Shown one piece after another: positions 25,439-33,993 of a stretch of 64,000 nucleotides of DNA. A program made the translations under genes and the position numbers. The stretch spans positions 7,143,203 to 7,207,202 of the forward strand of contig NZ_JAGINW010000001.1 in NCBI RefSeq assembly GCF_017876405.1, read 5' to 3'. Source of the DNA: Kibdelosporangium banguiense (GTDB lineage: Bacteria; Actinomycetota; Actinomycetes; Mycobacteriales; Pseudonocardiaceae). How positions within the stretch are numbered: the stretch's first letter is position 1; each line of letters begins with the position of its first letter. Under the pieces are notes generated by a model. The model had not been told where the DNA came from and ran no database searches. It saw only the letters and a list, made by a program, of their open reading frames with translations.

Positions 25439-26308
25439 ATGGAGTCGACTGACAGGGTCGTGGCCGGGCGGTTACGCCTGGCTGCGGAACTGCGAAGGCT
25501 CCGTGATCTGTCCGGAGTGTCCGGGCGTGATCTGGCGAAGCTGATCCCGATCAGCCAGTCCAAGATTTCCCGAATCGAATCGGGACAGGCTCTGCCTACA
25601 TTGCCCGAGGTGGCCAAATGGGCGCAGGCGCTCAACGCCTCAGAGGAGACCACAGCCCATCTGGTCTTCTTGACCACCAACGCTTTCACCGAGGTGCAGC
25701 CCTGGCGTGAGCTGTTGTCCGGAGCAGGGCACTTGCAGGACGAGGTCGAGCAACGAGAGTCCGGCGCCAAGACGATCCAGATTCTGCAGGTGGCCGTGGT
25801 GCCAGGCTTGTTGCAGACAGCCGACTACGCACGTCGTCTGCTTGGCATGTCCCAACCGCCCTACATGAAGGAGGATCTGAGCGTGGCCGTTGCCGCGCGC
25901 CTGCATCGGCAAAGACTGGTTTTCGATGAGGGCAGGCAGTTCGAGTTCCTGATCACCGACGCCGCGCTGCGTTGGAAGCCCGGGCCGGTGAACGTGCTGC
26001 TCGCCCAATGGGATCGCATCGCATCCATCGCGACACTTGGAAACGTGTCGATCGGCTTGATCCCCCAGGGAACACAGGCATCGGCAACCATGTCCCACGG
26101 GTTCGCGATCTACCACCCAGCGGACGATGAACATCTTCCGTTCGTGACGGTGGAGATGATCCATGCCGCGATGACGGTGCACGACCCAAGTGACGTCGCA
26201 CTCTACGAGAAACGCTGGTCGCTGCTGAGCGAAATGGCGATCTTCGACGACGAAGCGCAGAGGTATCTGGCCAAGCTGGCACACAAGGCACGTTCGACGG
26301 TCGAATGA
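25439..26308 (+). CDS. second XRE-family regulator with DUF5753 domain
   Basis: 289 residues, same architecture as the regulator at 23235 but only distantly similar. The helix-turn-helix is at about 17-70 ('VSGRDLAKLIPISQSKISRI'), then a DUF5753 domain ('VAVVPGLLQTADYARRLL', 'VAARLHRQRLVF', 'HGFAIYHPADDE'). Its likely DUF397 partner (26353-26541) lies convergently instead of downstream on the same strand. The 230 bp upstream hold no gene and presumably its promoter. Confidence 0.87.
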   Translation: MESTDRVVAGRLRLAAELRRLRDLSGVSGRDLAKLIPISQSKISRIESGQALPTLPEVAKWAQALNASEETTAHLVFLTTNAFTEVQPWRELLSGAGHLQDEVEQRESGAKTIQILQVAVVPGLLQTADYARRLLGMSQPPYMKEDLSVAVAARLHRQRLVFDEGRQFEFLITDAALRWKPGPVNVLLAQWDRIASIATLGNVSIGLIPQGTQASATMSHGFAIYHPADDEHLPFVTVEMIHAAMTVHDPSDVALYEKRWSLLSEMAIFDDEAQRYLAKLAHKARSTVE

Positions 26309-26352
26309 CCGCCGAGCGGGGCACGGGGCCGTATCCCGCTCGGCGGAGAGCG

Positions 26353-26541
26353 TCACATCAAACCGAACTCACCGGCCAGCACGCCGTAGAGGAAAGCGGT
26401 CCACTCCGTACGTGAGAACCACAGCCTTGGACCGCCCGGGTTCTTGCTGTCCCGGACGACGACACCGTTGCCAACCACAGCGACCTCGACACAATCGCTG
26501 TTTTCGCTGAACGAACTCTTCTTGAACGCGTGGGTTTCCAT
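26353..26541 (-). CDS. DUF397 protein, convergent with second XRE gene
   Basis: 62 residues: 'FKKSSFSENSDCVEVAVVG' and 'VVVRDSKNPGGPRLWF' are the two DUF397 halves, and 'TEWTAFLYGVLAGEF' is the usual end. ATG at 26541 has GGGAGAAA upstream. Probable partner of the XRE regulator at 25439, but in opposite orientation, so the pair cannot share a transcript. Confidence 0.85.
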   Translation of the reverse strand: METHAFKKSSFSENSDCVEVAVVGNGVVVRDSKNPGGPRLWFSRTEWTAFLYGVLAGEFGLM

Positions 26542-26609
26542 CTTTGGTTTCTCCCTGATCCATCCGGAGCCCTGGTGGCTCCGTGGTGAAGCCAGGTTCG
26601 GCGGGGCTA

Positions 26610-26676
26610 CTGGGACAGCCGCTGGGCCAGGACTGGGACGCCACTGGGATGGGGCAGGGATTTGACTGGGACGGCA
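26610..26676. repeat. six tandem 11-bp repeats upstream of SARP-like gene
   Basis: CTGGG (once CAGGG) begins at 26610, 26622, 26633, 26644, 26655 and 26666, giving spacings of 12, 11, 11, 11 and 11 bp. The commonest unit starts ACTGGGAC. The array ends 34 bp before the ATG of the SARP-like gene at 26710. SARP regulators are known to bind direct repeats phased at 11 bp over the -35 region, so this is a likely binding array for the downstream protein. The period is not a multiple of three, so it is not a coding repeat. Confidence 0.72.
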
Positions 26677-26709
26677 GAGGTGCCGTCGAACGAGTGCGAA
26701 GGATGAAAG

Positions 26710-28071
26710 ATGACCGAACCGGTCTTCCGGCTATGGGGTGGGCTTTCGGCCGAACTGAACGGAGCGTCGATCGACCTCAGACAGGCGCGGGAGCAACGCA
26801 TGCTTGTCGCTCTGCTCGCCGCCAAACGCAGCTGGACAGCCAGAGAGTCCTTGTGCCAATGGATCTGGGATGAGCCACCGGAAAGCGCGCCGAACGAACT
26901 GCACCATCTCGCTCGCGCGCTCCGCCGCGAGTTGGCCAAACTCGGTCTCGACGATGTGGTGCAGAACAAATCTGGGGGATGGCAGCTGGACATTCTACCG
27001 ACATCGGTGGATGCCCACCTGGTCGACCACCTCATCTCGGCGCGGAAGCACGACGACATGCATGCCTCAGCCTTGCTGGCCGAAGCGCTGCGACTCTGCA
27101 AGGGCACGCCGCTGGCAGGCATTGCGGGCGAGCGGATCGAGAGCTTCAGAACAACGATGAAAGAGGCTCGTCGTCGCGCGATGGTGCGCTTCTACCAGGT
27201 GGAGCTGCGGCTTGGGCACTGTCGGGAACGCGTTGGCGAGTTGCTCGCACTGTTCCCCGAATACCTGGGAGACATGAACCTCACCGCACTGTTGATCGTC
27301 GCGCTGTGGCTCGATGGCCGGCAGCACGAGGCGTTAGCTACCTTCCAGCAGTACCGGGAGAACCTCTGCGGGCATAGCTTGCCGTTCCCCAGGGAAATGA
27401 ATGACCTGCACACCCGTCTGCTCAACGATGGCCTGACCGCGACCAGCGGCGGCTTTCCCCTTGGCGACCCGATTGGAGGATCCACAGTGGACAAGAATGG
27501 CCAGCTGACCGTGGCGGTGCGACCGGAAAGCGGAATACCGGAGGAGATCAAGGACCCGGTCGCCAAGGCCTTTACTCAGGAGAATGTCGATTGCCCGATC
27601 AAGATCGAGGATGACTGTGTGATCTGTGTTGTGCCCGTTGATGTGGAGCGCAAACGGGTCGTCGGTGTGTGGATGGCCAAGCTTGCAAAGGCCATCGACC
27701 GCCAGGCTTCGGTCGGTATCTCACTGGCAGGTGAGGAAAACGCACGGGAACTCGCACTCTCGGAGAGAGCACGTGCTGCCTTGGGCAAAGCCGCACGTGG
27801 ACGTCTGGCGATCGCGTTGTCGGACGACGTGCGCCATCTCGACGGTCTGGAAAGTGGCCGGAGAGTTGACTTGCACGAGTACAAGCGCGCCGGTGACACC
27901 GACGAATGGGTCCGTGTCGTGCAACATGATCGGTCACTTCAGGAGCCCGTTGTCGGTCGCAATCGGGCGTCCGTGGGCAAGGTCAGTTCGTCGGGGCACA
28001 CGGTGACTTTGAACAATTCGCCTGTCGGGAAACAGGTCACCGCGTCCGTGATCAACAACAGTCAGTGGTGA
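26710..28071 (+). CDS. SARP-like regulator (wHTH-BTAD) with cyclase-like C-terminal domain
   Basis: 453 residues. About 5-95 form an OmpR-type winged helix ('LRQAREQRMLVALLAAKR', 'ELHHLARALRRELAKLGL', 'GGWQLDI'); about 100-245 form a BTAD helical domain ('VDAHLVDHLISARKH', 'ALLIVALWLDGRQHEALATF'). The rest (about 260-420) looks like a degenerate nucleotide-cyclase-like fold of the kind fused to conflict-system regulators ('DDCVICVVPVDVERKRVV', 'RLAIALSDDVRHL'), without the metal-binding aspartates of active cyclases that I can identify. AAGGA lies 6 bp before ATG 26710. First gene of a four-gene operon; 4 bp separate it from the next gene. Confidence 0.75.
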   Translation: MTEPVFRLWGGLSAELNGASIDLRQAREQRMLVALLAAKRSWTARESLCQWIWDEPPESAPNELHHLARALRRELAKLGLDDVVQNKSGGWQLDILPTSVDAHLVDHLISARKHDDMHASALLAEALRLCKGTPLAGIAGERIESFRTTMKEARRRAMVRFYQVELRLGHCRERVGELLALFPEYLGDMNLTALLIVALWLDGRQHEALATFQQYRENLCGHSLPFPREMNDLHTRLLNDGLTATSGGFPLGDPIGGSTVDKNGQLTVAVRPESGIPEEIKDPVAKAFTQENVDCPIKIEDDCVICVVPVDVERKRVVGVWMAKLAKAIDRQASVGISLAGEENARELALSERARAALGKAARGRLAIALSDDVRHLDGLESGRRVDLHEYKRAGDTDEWVRVVQHDRSLQEPVVGRNRASVGKVSSSGHTVTLNNSPVGKQVTASVINNSQW

Positions 28072-28075
28072 CGAC

Positions 28076-30307
28076 ATGAGCGAGCAAGAAGCCGCCAAGG
28101 CTGGCCCAGCGGAGCAGCAGACACCCGAACCTGCCGAGAAGGCCGACGATATCGGGAAGAAGTCGTCAGAGCACGTCAATGAAAACGAGGATCCGTTCGG
28201 GGCTGATCGACGAGGATTCTCGGAGTTCTACGACCGGGACTTCTTCCAGACCGACGGTCCGATGCGGTTCGTCCGCACGCCCATCGACCACTTGCACATC
28301 GGGGACGTATATTACGCTTTTGGTCGCTCGGGGACGGTCAAATCAGCGACTGTCCGCGAAGGCTACCTCGGCTACATCTGCTCGCGATACCTCAAAGTCA
28401 GCGACTACGACAAGATGCTCGCGATGCTGCGCGACCATCGACTCGTCGTCCTTTTTGGATATCCAGGGTCAGGCAGACAGACGACCGCCATCGTCCTGCT
28501 GGATGCCTTGGCCGACGGGAAAGTCGCCCGATTTGATGACGAACAGGACGCCAAGTCGCTTACCAACGACGACTTCACTGAAGGATGGGGGTACGTCCTC
28601 GAACTCGACGCGAACTCGGGGGCGTCGCTGACCGAGCCGATGCTGAACAAGCTCAGGGATATGGCCCGGGGGAACGAGAGTTGGTGCGTCGTGATCGCGG
28701 AACTCGACGGTCATCGCCGCGACCTGGCCGACTACGCGATCCGGCACCATCCGCCGGACAAGGACAAACTGCTCGCGGCGCACATTGACAAGGAGATCGA
28801 TCTGGACGACGAGGACGGTCTGGAGGCGCGGCTGATTGAGCTGGCCGGCACTCCGCGGATGCGCAAGGCTCTTGGCTCGGCCCCGCAGCCGGCCGAGATC
28901 GCCGAGATGGCCAAACTGCTGGTTGCGTACGGCCACGGGCAGCTCACGCTGGACGAAGTCGAGGCGGCAGCGACCAAGGCCGTCGGCAGGCAGATCGAGG
29001 AGTGGTTCGCCGTCCTGGCGGGCACTGACGCGGACAACATGGAAGGCCCGCTGAGGCTGGGTGCGTTCCGGATCGCCCTAGCGGTCTTCAACGAGTCTCC
29101 GTACACCATGGTCGTCGAACAGGGCAGCGGCCTGGTCAACCAACTGAAGTCGATGAAGTCGGATCACGGCGGGAACACGAAAAAGCTCACCCTGTTCAGC
29201 GACGATCACGCAAGGATTCTGCCGGTGTGCCGGGCGGAACTGTTCGAAGGACCGCTGCCGTTCGGCTCCCATGCGATCCCGGCCAGTCAGGCACGATACT
29301 GCGACGACCGCTACCGCGCGGTGGTTCTGAGTTATGTGTGGCAGAACCACAACAACTTGCGGGACGCGATCGCCGAGTGGTTGCTGGAACTCAGTGAGGA
29401 CGGCAGGCCAGAGATCTGGGTCCGGGCGGCAAGGGCCATCGGACTTTTCTGTTCGCTGGATCTGCACAACGCCTACGTGAAGCTGATCCTGCCGCTGTTG
29501 CGGACCCCGTCAAGAGCGGACCGCAAGGCGCACGTGGCGGCGTTGGCGCTGGACCAAGCGGCGAGAGATGAGCGGATCGCTGGCGCCTTACGGGACCGCA
29601 TCAGTTACTGGCGTCGCAGCGGCACGGAACGACAGAAGCTGACCGCCGCCGCTGTGCTGGGCTATCACCTTGGTGCGGCCACGATCGACCGGACATTGGA
29701 AGAGCTCCGTGTCCTGGGCACTCCTTCGGAACAGTCCAAGGTTTTCGCCGAGGATAAAGACCTGTCGCTGGTGGACATGGCTTCCTACAGTCTGGCCAAT
29801 TTGCTGGCGTTCGGACAATCACGGCCGGTCCTGCGGCAGCTCGCCGAATGGTCGGCCAGCGACCGGCAGAGTCTTCGCACGCTGGCGTGGTACGCGTTGG
29901 GGCATCTGATCCGTTGGCGAGGTTACGACGCAGGTCCGGTGTTGATCTCCGCGAACGGGCTGAGACACGTGCCGCGCAGCAAGGAGAGATGGCCGCTGCT
30001 GCTTGTTCTGCAGGACGAAGAACCAGACCTGCGCGAGCAGATCGCTGGTCTGCTGCGGTGGGCACTGCGTGGGCGCAAAAGCGACCACGTCGCGAGAACC
30101 CTGTTCGGCCAATGGGTCAGGGCCGCCGAGAAGAACCCGGCTTGTATGGCGGCACTTGTGGACTTTGTGCCGACGCTCGTGCATGACGCGACGGACGCAG
30201 ACAGGTTGGGTTACCTGATCACCCGGTTGCGCCGCGACTGGGCCGATCCGCTCGATGACAAAGCCGCCGTCCAGATCGAGGCGGCGCTACGGAAGGAAGC
30301 ATCGTGA
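28076..30307 (+). CDS. P-loop NTPase with helical-repeat C-terminus; Walker A lysine is arginine
   Basis: 743 residues. The first 55 are acidic and disordered. A P-loop follows, G128-Y-P-G-S-G-R134-Q-T, in which the Walker A lysine is replaced by arginine. A Walker-B-like strand 'WCVVIAELDG' lies at 203-212. From about 260 on the sequence is helical, and 400-740 reads as HEAT/armadillo-like repeats ('IWVRAARAIGLFCSL', 'HVAALALDQAARDERI', 'MASYSLANLLAFGQS', 'TLAWYALGHLIRW'). No known family name fits. It overlaps the SPFH-like gene by 4 bp (GTGA) and starts 4 bp after the SARP-like gene. A nucleotide-sensing effector or scaffold is inferred. Confidence 0.68.
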   Translation: MSEQEAAKAGPAEQQTPEPAEKADDIGKKSSEHVNENEDPFGADRRGFSEFYDRDFFQTDGPMRFVRTPIDHLHIGDVYYAFGRSGTVKSATVREGYLGYICSRYLKVSDYDKMLAMLRDHRLVVLFGYPGSGRQTTAIVLLDALADGKVARFDDEQDAKSLTNDDFTEGWGYVLELDANSGASLTEPMLNKLRDMARGNESWCVVIAELDGHRRDLADYAIRHHPPDKDKLLAAHIDKEIDLDDEDGLEARLIELAGTPRMRKALGSAPQPAEIAEMAKLLVAYGHGQLTLDEVEAAATKAVGRQIEEWFAVLAGTDADNMEGPLRLGAFRIALAVFNESPYTMVVEQGSGLVNQLKSMKSDHGGNTKKLTLFSDDHARILPVCRAELFEGPLPFGSHAIPASQARYCDDRYRAVVLSYVWQNHNNLRDAIAEWLLELSEDGRPEIWVRAARAIGLFCSLDLHNAYVKLILPLLRTPSRADRKAHVAALALDQAARDERIAGALRDRISYWRRSGTERQKLTAAAVLGYHLGAATIDRTLEELRVLGTPSEQSKVFAEDKDLSLVDMASYSLANLLAFGQSRPVLRQLAEWSASDRQSLRTLAWYALGHLIRWRGYDAGPVLISANGLRHVPRSKERWPLLLVLQDEEPDLREQIAGLLRWALRGRKSDHVARTLFGQWVRAAEKNPACMAALVDFVPTLVHDATDADRLGYLITRLRRDWADPLDDKAAVQIEAALRKEAS

Positions 30308-31167
30308 CACAGAGTTCACCACTCCGGGAGATCACCAGTCCGGTCATCGACGAGCACAAGATCAAGTGGTTTGAGTTCCTCTTCTGGCGGCCGCCGATCG
30401 ACGCCAACGTCGCCCAGGTCTGTATGAAACAGTCCGGCGCATATGTGGAATACGGACCGGAACGTCGACGGACAACGGGTGAACTGCTCTTCAGCGGCGT
30501 CAGAACCGTGTACAACGTGGACCTCAGGGTGCATGTCGTCAAGATCGAAGCTTCGCCGCCGAGTCGTGGCGACAAGATGTCCTTCCGTGCGACCATGGAC
30601 ATCGTATGGCAGGTGGCCGAGCCGTCCACAGTGGTCAAGTCGGGTATCCGTGACGTACGCCGGATACTGACCCCTTCGTTGCTGCACGAACTGCGTTCGG
30701 TGACTCGTGATCACTTGATCGAGGACTCCGAACAGGCGGAGATCGAGGCCAACGAGATACTCAACAAACAGGACCTCGGCAGCAAGTTCGGCCTGTCGCT
30801 GACCGTGTACGTTCGGCTGGCCATGGACGAGCTCAGCATCGAGCAGGCCATGACCACGCGCAAGGTGGACTTCTTCCGGCAGATCATCGTGGCCGGTGAC
30901 TTCAATCAGTTCGCCCTGCACCTTGCGACGAAGCCGGAGGAGGTCAAGACGGTAGTGGAAATGCTGATCAAGGAGAAGGACGACAGCAGGCGCGCTGTGT
31001 TCGACTTCGCCACCGAGTTGCTGAAGTCCGACGCGATCGACCGCTGGCTGATCGAGGACCAGGTCCGTGTCATCCTGCAGTGGGCGCGCAACTCCACCAA
31101 CAAGGTGCTGACCGGCGAGGACGAGACCCGCCAGTTGACGTTCGAAGCGAAGCCGGACCAACCGTGA
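30304..31167 (+). CDS. SPFH/Band-7-like domain protein
   Basis: 287 residues with a GTG start that overlaps the previous stop. About 59-180 resemble an SPFH (stomatin/prohibitin/flotillin) core: 'GVRTVYNVDLRVHVVKIEAS' corresponds to the V..VD.R strand, 'MSFRATMDIVWQVAEPSTVV' to the strand pair after it, then 'ILTPSLLHELRSVTRDHLIE' and 'KFGLSLTVYVRLAMDELSIE'. There is no N-terminal membrane anchor; the next gene supplies membrane segments. The C-terminal 100 residues are helical. SPFH proteins form ring or cage oligomers at membranes. The assignment is by eye and needs a profile search. Confidence 0.6.
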   Translation: MTQSSPLREITSPVIDEHKIKWFEFLFWRPPIDANVAQVCMKQSGAYVEYGPERRRTTGELLFSGVRTVYNVDLRVHVVKIEASPPSRGDKMSFRATMDIVWQVAEPSTVVKSGIRDVRRILTPSLLHELRSVTRDHLIEDSEQAEIEANEILNKQDLGSKFGLSLTVYVRLAMDELSIEQAMTTRKVDFFRQIIVAGDFNQFALHLATKPEEVKTVVEMLIKEKDDSRRAVFDFATELLKSDAIDRWLIEDQVRVILQWARNSTNKVLTGEDETRQLTFEAKPDQP

Positions 31168-31511
31168 TCGCGGGGGCGCTGATCGCCTTTCTGGTGTCCT
31201 GCGTGGTGATTCGATGGTGTGTGCCGATGACCCTGCGTGCACTGGCCAAAGCGATCCAGATGGTGGTGGCGCTCTGTGCGGCGGTGATGATCTGGCCGGA
31301 ATACCGCATCAGCACCGCACGCCGACGCGGACATCGTGATCCATCCTGGCTTGCATACGAATACAGCACTGTTGTCGGGTGGATCGCGACGCTCGCATAT
31401 CGGTGCGTAGGCTACGTACTCAATGGTGTCGCCAACGGGCTGCGTGGCATGTCTGCGGGTATGGTGTTGGTCCTCGGTGTGACGATGGCAGTGGGCTGGT
31501 TGCTCGTCTGA
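31164..31511 (+). CDS. small integral membrane protein of the SARP-NTPase-SPFH operon
   Basis: 115 residues. GTG at 31164 overlaps the SPFH-like stop (GTGA). Hydrophobic segments lie at about 2-20, 28-45, 66-86 and 95-115, so four membrane spans with a short basic loop (STARRRGHRD) between the pairs. No family recognised. Translational coupling to the SPFH-like gene suggests it is the membrane anchor of that protein. Confidence 0.7.
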   Translation: MIAGALIAFLVSCVVIRWCVPMTLRALAKAIQMVVALCAAVMIWPEYRISTARRRGHRDPSWLAYEYSTVVGWIATLAYRCVGYVLNGVANGLRGMSAGMVLVLGVTMAVGWLLV

Positions 31512-31557
31512 CAGGACAGCAAACTTTCTTGACGGACCATGCCACGGCGAGCGCTGT

Positions 31558-32343
31558 TCAGGAAGAGGCCTGTGCGGTGCGCCAGAGGTCCTGCATGGCG
31601 CTGACGTATGTCTCTGGGTCGCTTGCGCGCAACTGGGCGGCGCTGGATGTCTCCTTGCCGTGGGTCATGATGAGGAAGCGTTCCTCGATGAGGCCGCGGA
31701 CTGCGATGTCGGCGACGGTCGCGGGATCCATCGGCTGGCTGGTCATCCGGATCGCGCGGCCGGTGGCCTCGTTGTCCACATCGGATACCAGGGGAGTCTC
31801 CACCAGGCCTGGGCATAGGCAGGAGAACCGGATTCCGGTGTGGCTGTACATCACGGCGAAGGACTCGGCGAGGGCCACGGCGGCGTGCTTGGTCACGGTG
31901 TAGGGACTCGCGCCGGGACTCATCAGCAGACCGGCCGCGGACGCGGTGTTCACGAGGTAGCCGGAGCCGCGGGAGATCATGCCGGGCAGCAGGGCCCGGG
32001 TAGCCCAGACATGCGACATCACGTGCGTGTCCCAATGGCGTTGCCAGCCGTCGTCGCTGACCTCGGCGCCGCCGAGAGGGCGGGGAATGCCCGCGTTGGA
32101 GAAGTACACGTCGACGGGGCCGTAGTGCCGAGTCGCCTCAGCGATCACGCGGACGACCTCGGATTCCTTGCTGACGTCGGCATCGAGGGCCAGGCCGCCG
32201 ACCCGCGCGGCGGTCTCGTCCGCGCCCACGAGATCGACAACGGTGATACCGCGGGGGTTCTCCTTGGCGAACCGGTCGGCCAGCGCCGCGCCGATCCCGC
32301 TGCCGCCCCCGGTGATCAGGATGTGCCGGCCGCTGAGATCCAT
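31558..32343 (-). CDS. short-chain dehydrogenase/reductase
   Basis: 261 residues. NAD(P)-binding 'LITGGGSGIGAAL' at about 9-21, 'FSNAGIPRPLGG', and the catalytic 'SPYTVTKHAAV' (Y-x-x-x-K) are all present; the serine sits in 'NTASAAGLL'. Asp in 'VVDLVG' after strand 2 favours NAD over NADP. It is the third gene of a minus-strand operon behind a cyclase-family hydrolase and a ThDP enzyme, 54 bp after the latter. Confidence 0.87.
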   Translation of the reverse strand: MDLSGRHILITGGGSGIGAALADRFAKENPRGITVVDLVGADETAARVGGLALDADVSKESEVVRVIAEATRHYGPVDVYFSNAGIPRPLGGAEVSDDGWQRHWDTHVMSHVWATRALLPGMISRGSGYLVNTASAAGLLMSPGASPYTVTKHAAVALAESFAVMYSHTGIRFSCLCPGLVETPLVSDVDNEATGRAIRMTSQPMDPATVADIAVRGLIEERFLIMTHGKETSSAAQLRASDPETYVSAMQDLWRTAQASS

Positions 32344-32397
32344 GGACTGATTGTACTGACAACTATGCTGCCGGGCGCTGACATATTCATGCCAATG

Positions 32398-33993
32398 CTA
32401 TGCAAATGCGTCGGCCAGCCACCAGGAGCCGCCGTCCGAAGCTATCTTGGCGTCGATCAGGAATGGGCGGTCGCGTGGTCCGGCCAGCCAGTCGCGCAAC
32501 GGTGCCAGGTCTGAGGGCGCGCGGACGGTGGCGGCTGCGCAGCCGAAACCTCGGGCGATGGCTGCGATGTCGGTGTCCGGGAACGTTACTGTTGACAGAT
32601 CGGACTGTCCGAAGTGGTGGACCTCGGCGCCGTAGGCTCTGTCGTTGTACACGACGATGACCATCGGTAGCTTCAGCCGGACGACGGTCTCCAGTTCGGC
32701 GATGCTCATCAGGAAGCCGCCATCGCCGACGGCGGCGACAGGCAAGCGGTCCGGCTGGGCGAGAGCGGCTCCGATGGCGGTGGGCAAACCGAGTCCGATC
32801 GACTGGAAAGCCTGCGTGAAGCAGAAGCCGAACTCGTCCGGAATGGACAGCAGGGCACTCGGGTATCCCATGAAATTGCCGGAATCCACGGCGAGGACGC
32901 GAGAGGCCGGGAACAAGGAGTCCAACTCGGAGCTCAGCAGCCGGGGATCGATGAGGCTTTCGGCCGACAGGTCCTCAACCGGCCATCCAGGTCCGGCTGC
33001 GATCCGCGTGAGCACCTCCTCCGTCCGGTACCCGGTCCGCGCGGAGACAAGGTCCGTCACGGCAGTCGCAGTCACGGCGGCGTCACCGAGCACGGCAAGG
33101 TCAACGGGTTGGTGGGCGGTGCCGGGCTCGATGTCGACCTGGGCGATCCTGCCGGTCAGCAATCGGCCTTTGCGAGTGGTCCACTTGGTCAGCGCGCATC
33201 CCCACGCGACCACCAGGTCCGCCTCCGCGATGAGGGAGGCCGCCAGGGGCGAGGAGAACCCGCCGGAGATTCCCAGTGCCCACGGATCATCATGGAAAAG
33301 TCCATGCGCGACAGCGGAAGTGGCCAGCAGCGCGCCGGATAGAGACGCCAACGCGGCCAACTCTGTTGCCGCGCCTCGTGCCCCGCGCCCGGCTATGAAG
33401 ACCGGGCGTTGGGCGGACGAGATCAACGCAGCGAGTTCGCTGACCGCGTCCGGTGCAGGCTGGGCCGACAGGGGCACGGTCAGCGGCGGGATGGGCGACA
33501 CCGCAGCCGGAGCTGCCTGGACGTCCAACGGCAGGTTGAGGACCACGGTCCGGCGTTCGTTCACCGCAGTCCGATAGGCCCGAACCGTGTCCTCGACAGC
33601 AGTCGAAGCCGAATGGACGCGTTCGGACACGGCTCCCAGCGCGGTCACGGCGGCATCCTGGTCGATCCGGAAGTTGGCCAAGGTCGCCGAAGCAGGTGTG
33701 TCGGCGGCGAGCACGATCATCGGAGTCCGGCTCTTGGCCGCCTCCGCTATGCCGGTCAACGCGTTCGTCAGCCCACACCCCTGATGGACCGACACCACGG
33801 CGACGCGTCCGCTCATCCGTGAGTACGCGTCCGCCATCGTGGCTGCGCCCGCTTCATGCCTTGTCGCGACAAATGGCACACCGGCATCGCGCAGTGCGTT
33901 CGTGACAACAAAATTACCGCTGCCGACCACACCGAACGCCTGCGCCACACCGAGTTCGGCCAGTGCGTGCCCGACGACCTCGGCGACGTTCAA
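32398..33993 (-). CDS. thiamine-diphosphate-dependent decarboxylase/acetolactate-synthase-like enzyme
   Basis: 531 residues with the three-domain layout of the ThDP family. The N-terminal Pyr domain has 'RHEAGAATMADAYSRMSGR', whose glutamate activates ThDP. The central FAD-domain remnant covers about 190-330. The C-terminal PP domain has 'GDGGFLMSIAELETVVRL' through 'VIVVYNDRAYGAE', the GDG...N ThDP motif. The start is a TTG whose bases overlap the stop of the upstream cyclase gene (TTGA at 33990-33993). Benzoylformate decarboxylase, acetolactate synthase and related 2-oxoacid enzymes share these features. The context (hydrolase before, SDR after) favours a catabolic 2-oxoacid decarboxylase. 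Confidence 0.82.
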   Translation of the reverse strand: MNVAEVVGHALAELGVAQAFGVVGSGNFVVTNALRDAGVPFVATRHEAGAATMADAYSRMSGRVAVVSVHQGCGLTNALTGIAEAAKSRTPMIVLAADTPASATLANFRIDQDAAVTALGAVSERVHSASTAVEDTVRAYRTAVNERRTVVLNLPLDVQAAPAAVSPIPPLTVPLSAQPAPDAVSELAALISSAQRPVFIAGRGARGAATELAALASLSGALLATSAVAHGLFHDDPWALGISGGFSSPLAASLIAEADLVVAWGCALTKWTTRKGRLLTGRIAQVDIEPGTAHQPVDLAVLGDAAVTATAVTDLVSARTGYRTEEVLTRIAAGPGWPVEDLSAESLIDPRLLSSELDSLFPASRVLAVDSGNFMGYPSALLSIPDEFGFCFTQAFQSIGLGLPTAIGAALAQPDRLPVAAVGDGGFLMSIAELETVVRLKLPMVIVVYNDRAYGAEVHHFGQSDLSTVTFPDTDIAAIARGFGCAAATVRAPSDLAPLRDWLAGPRDRPFLIDAKIASDGGSWWLADAFA

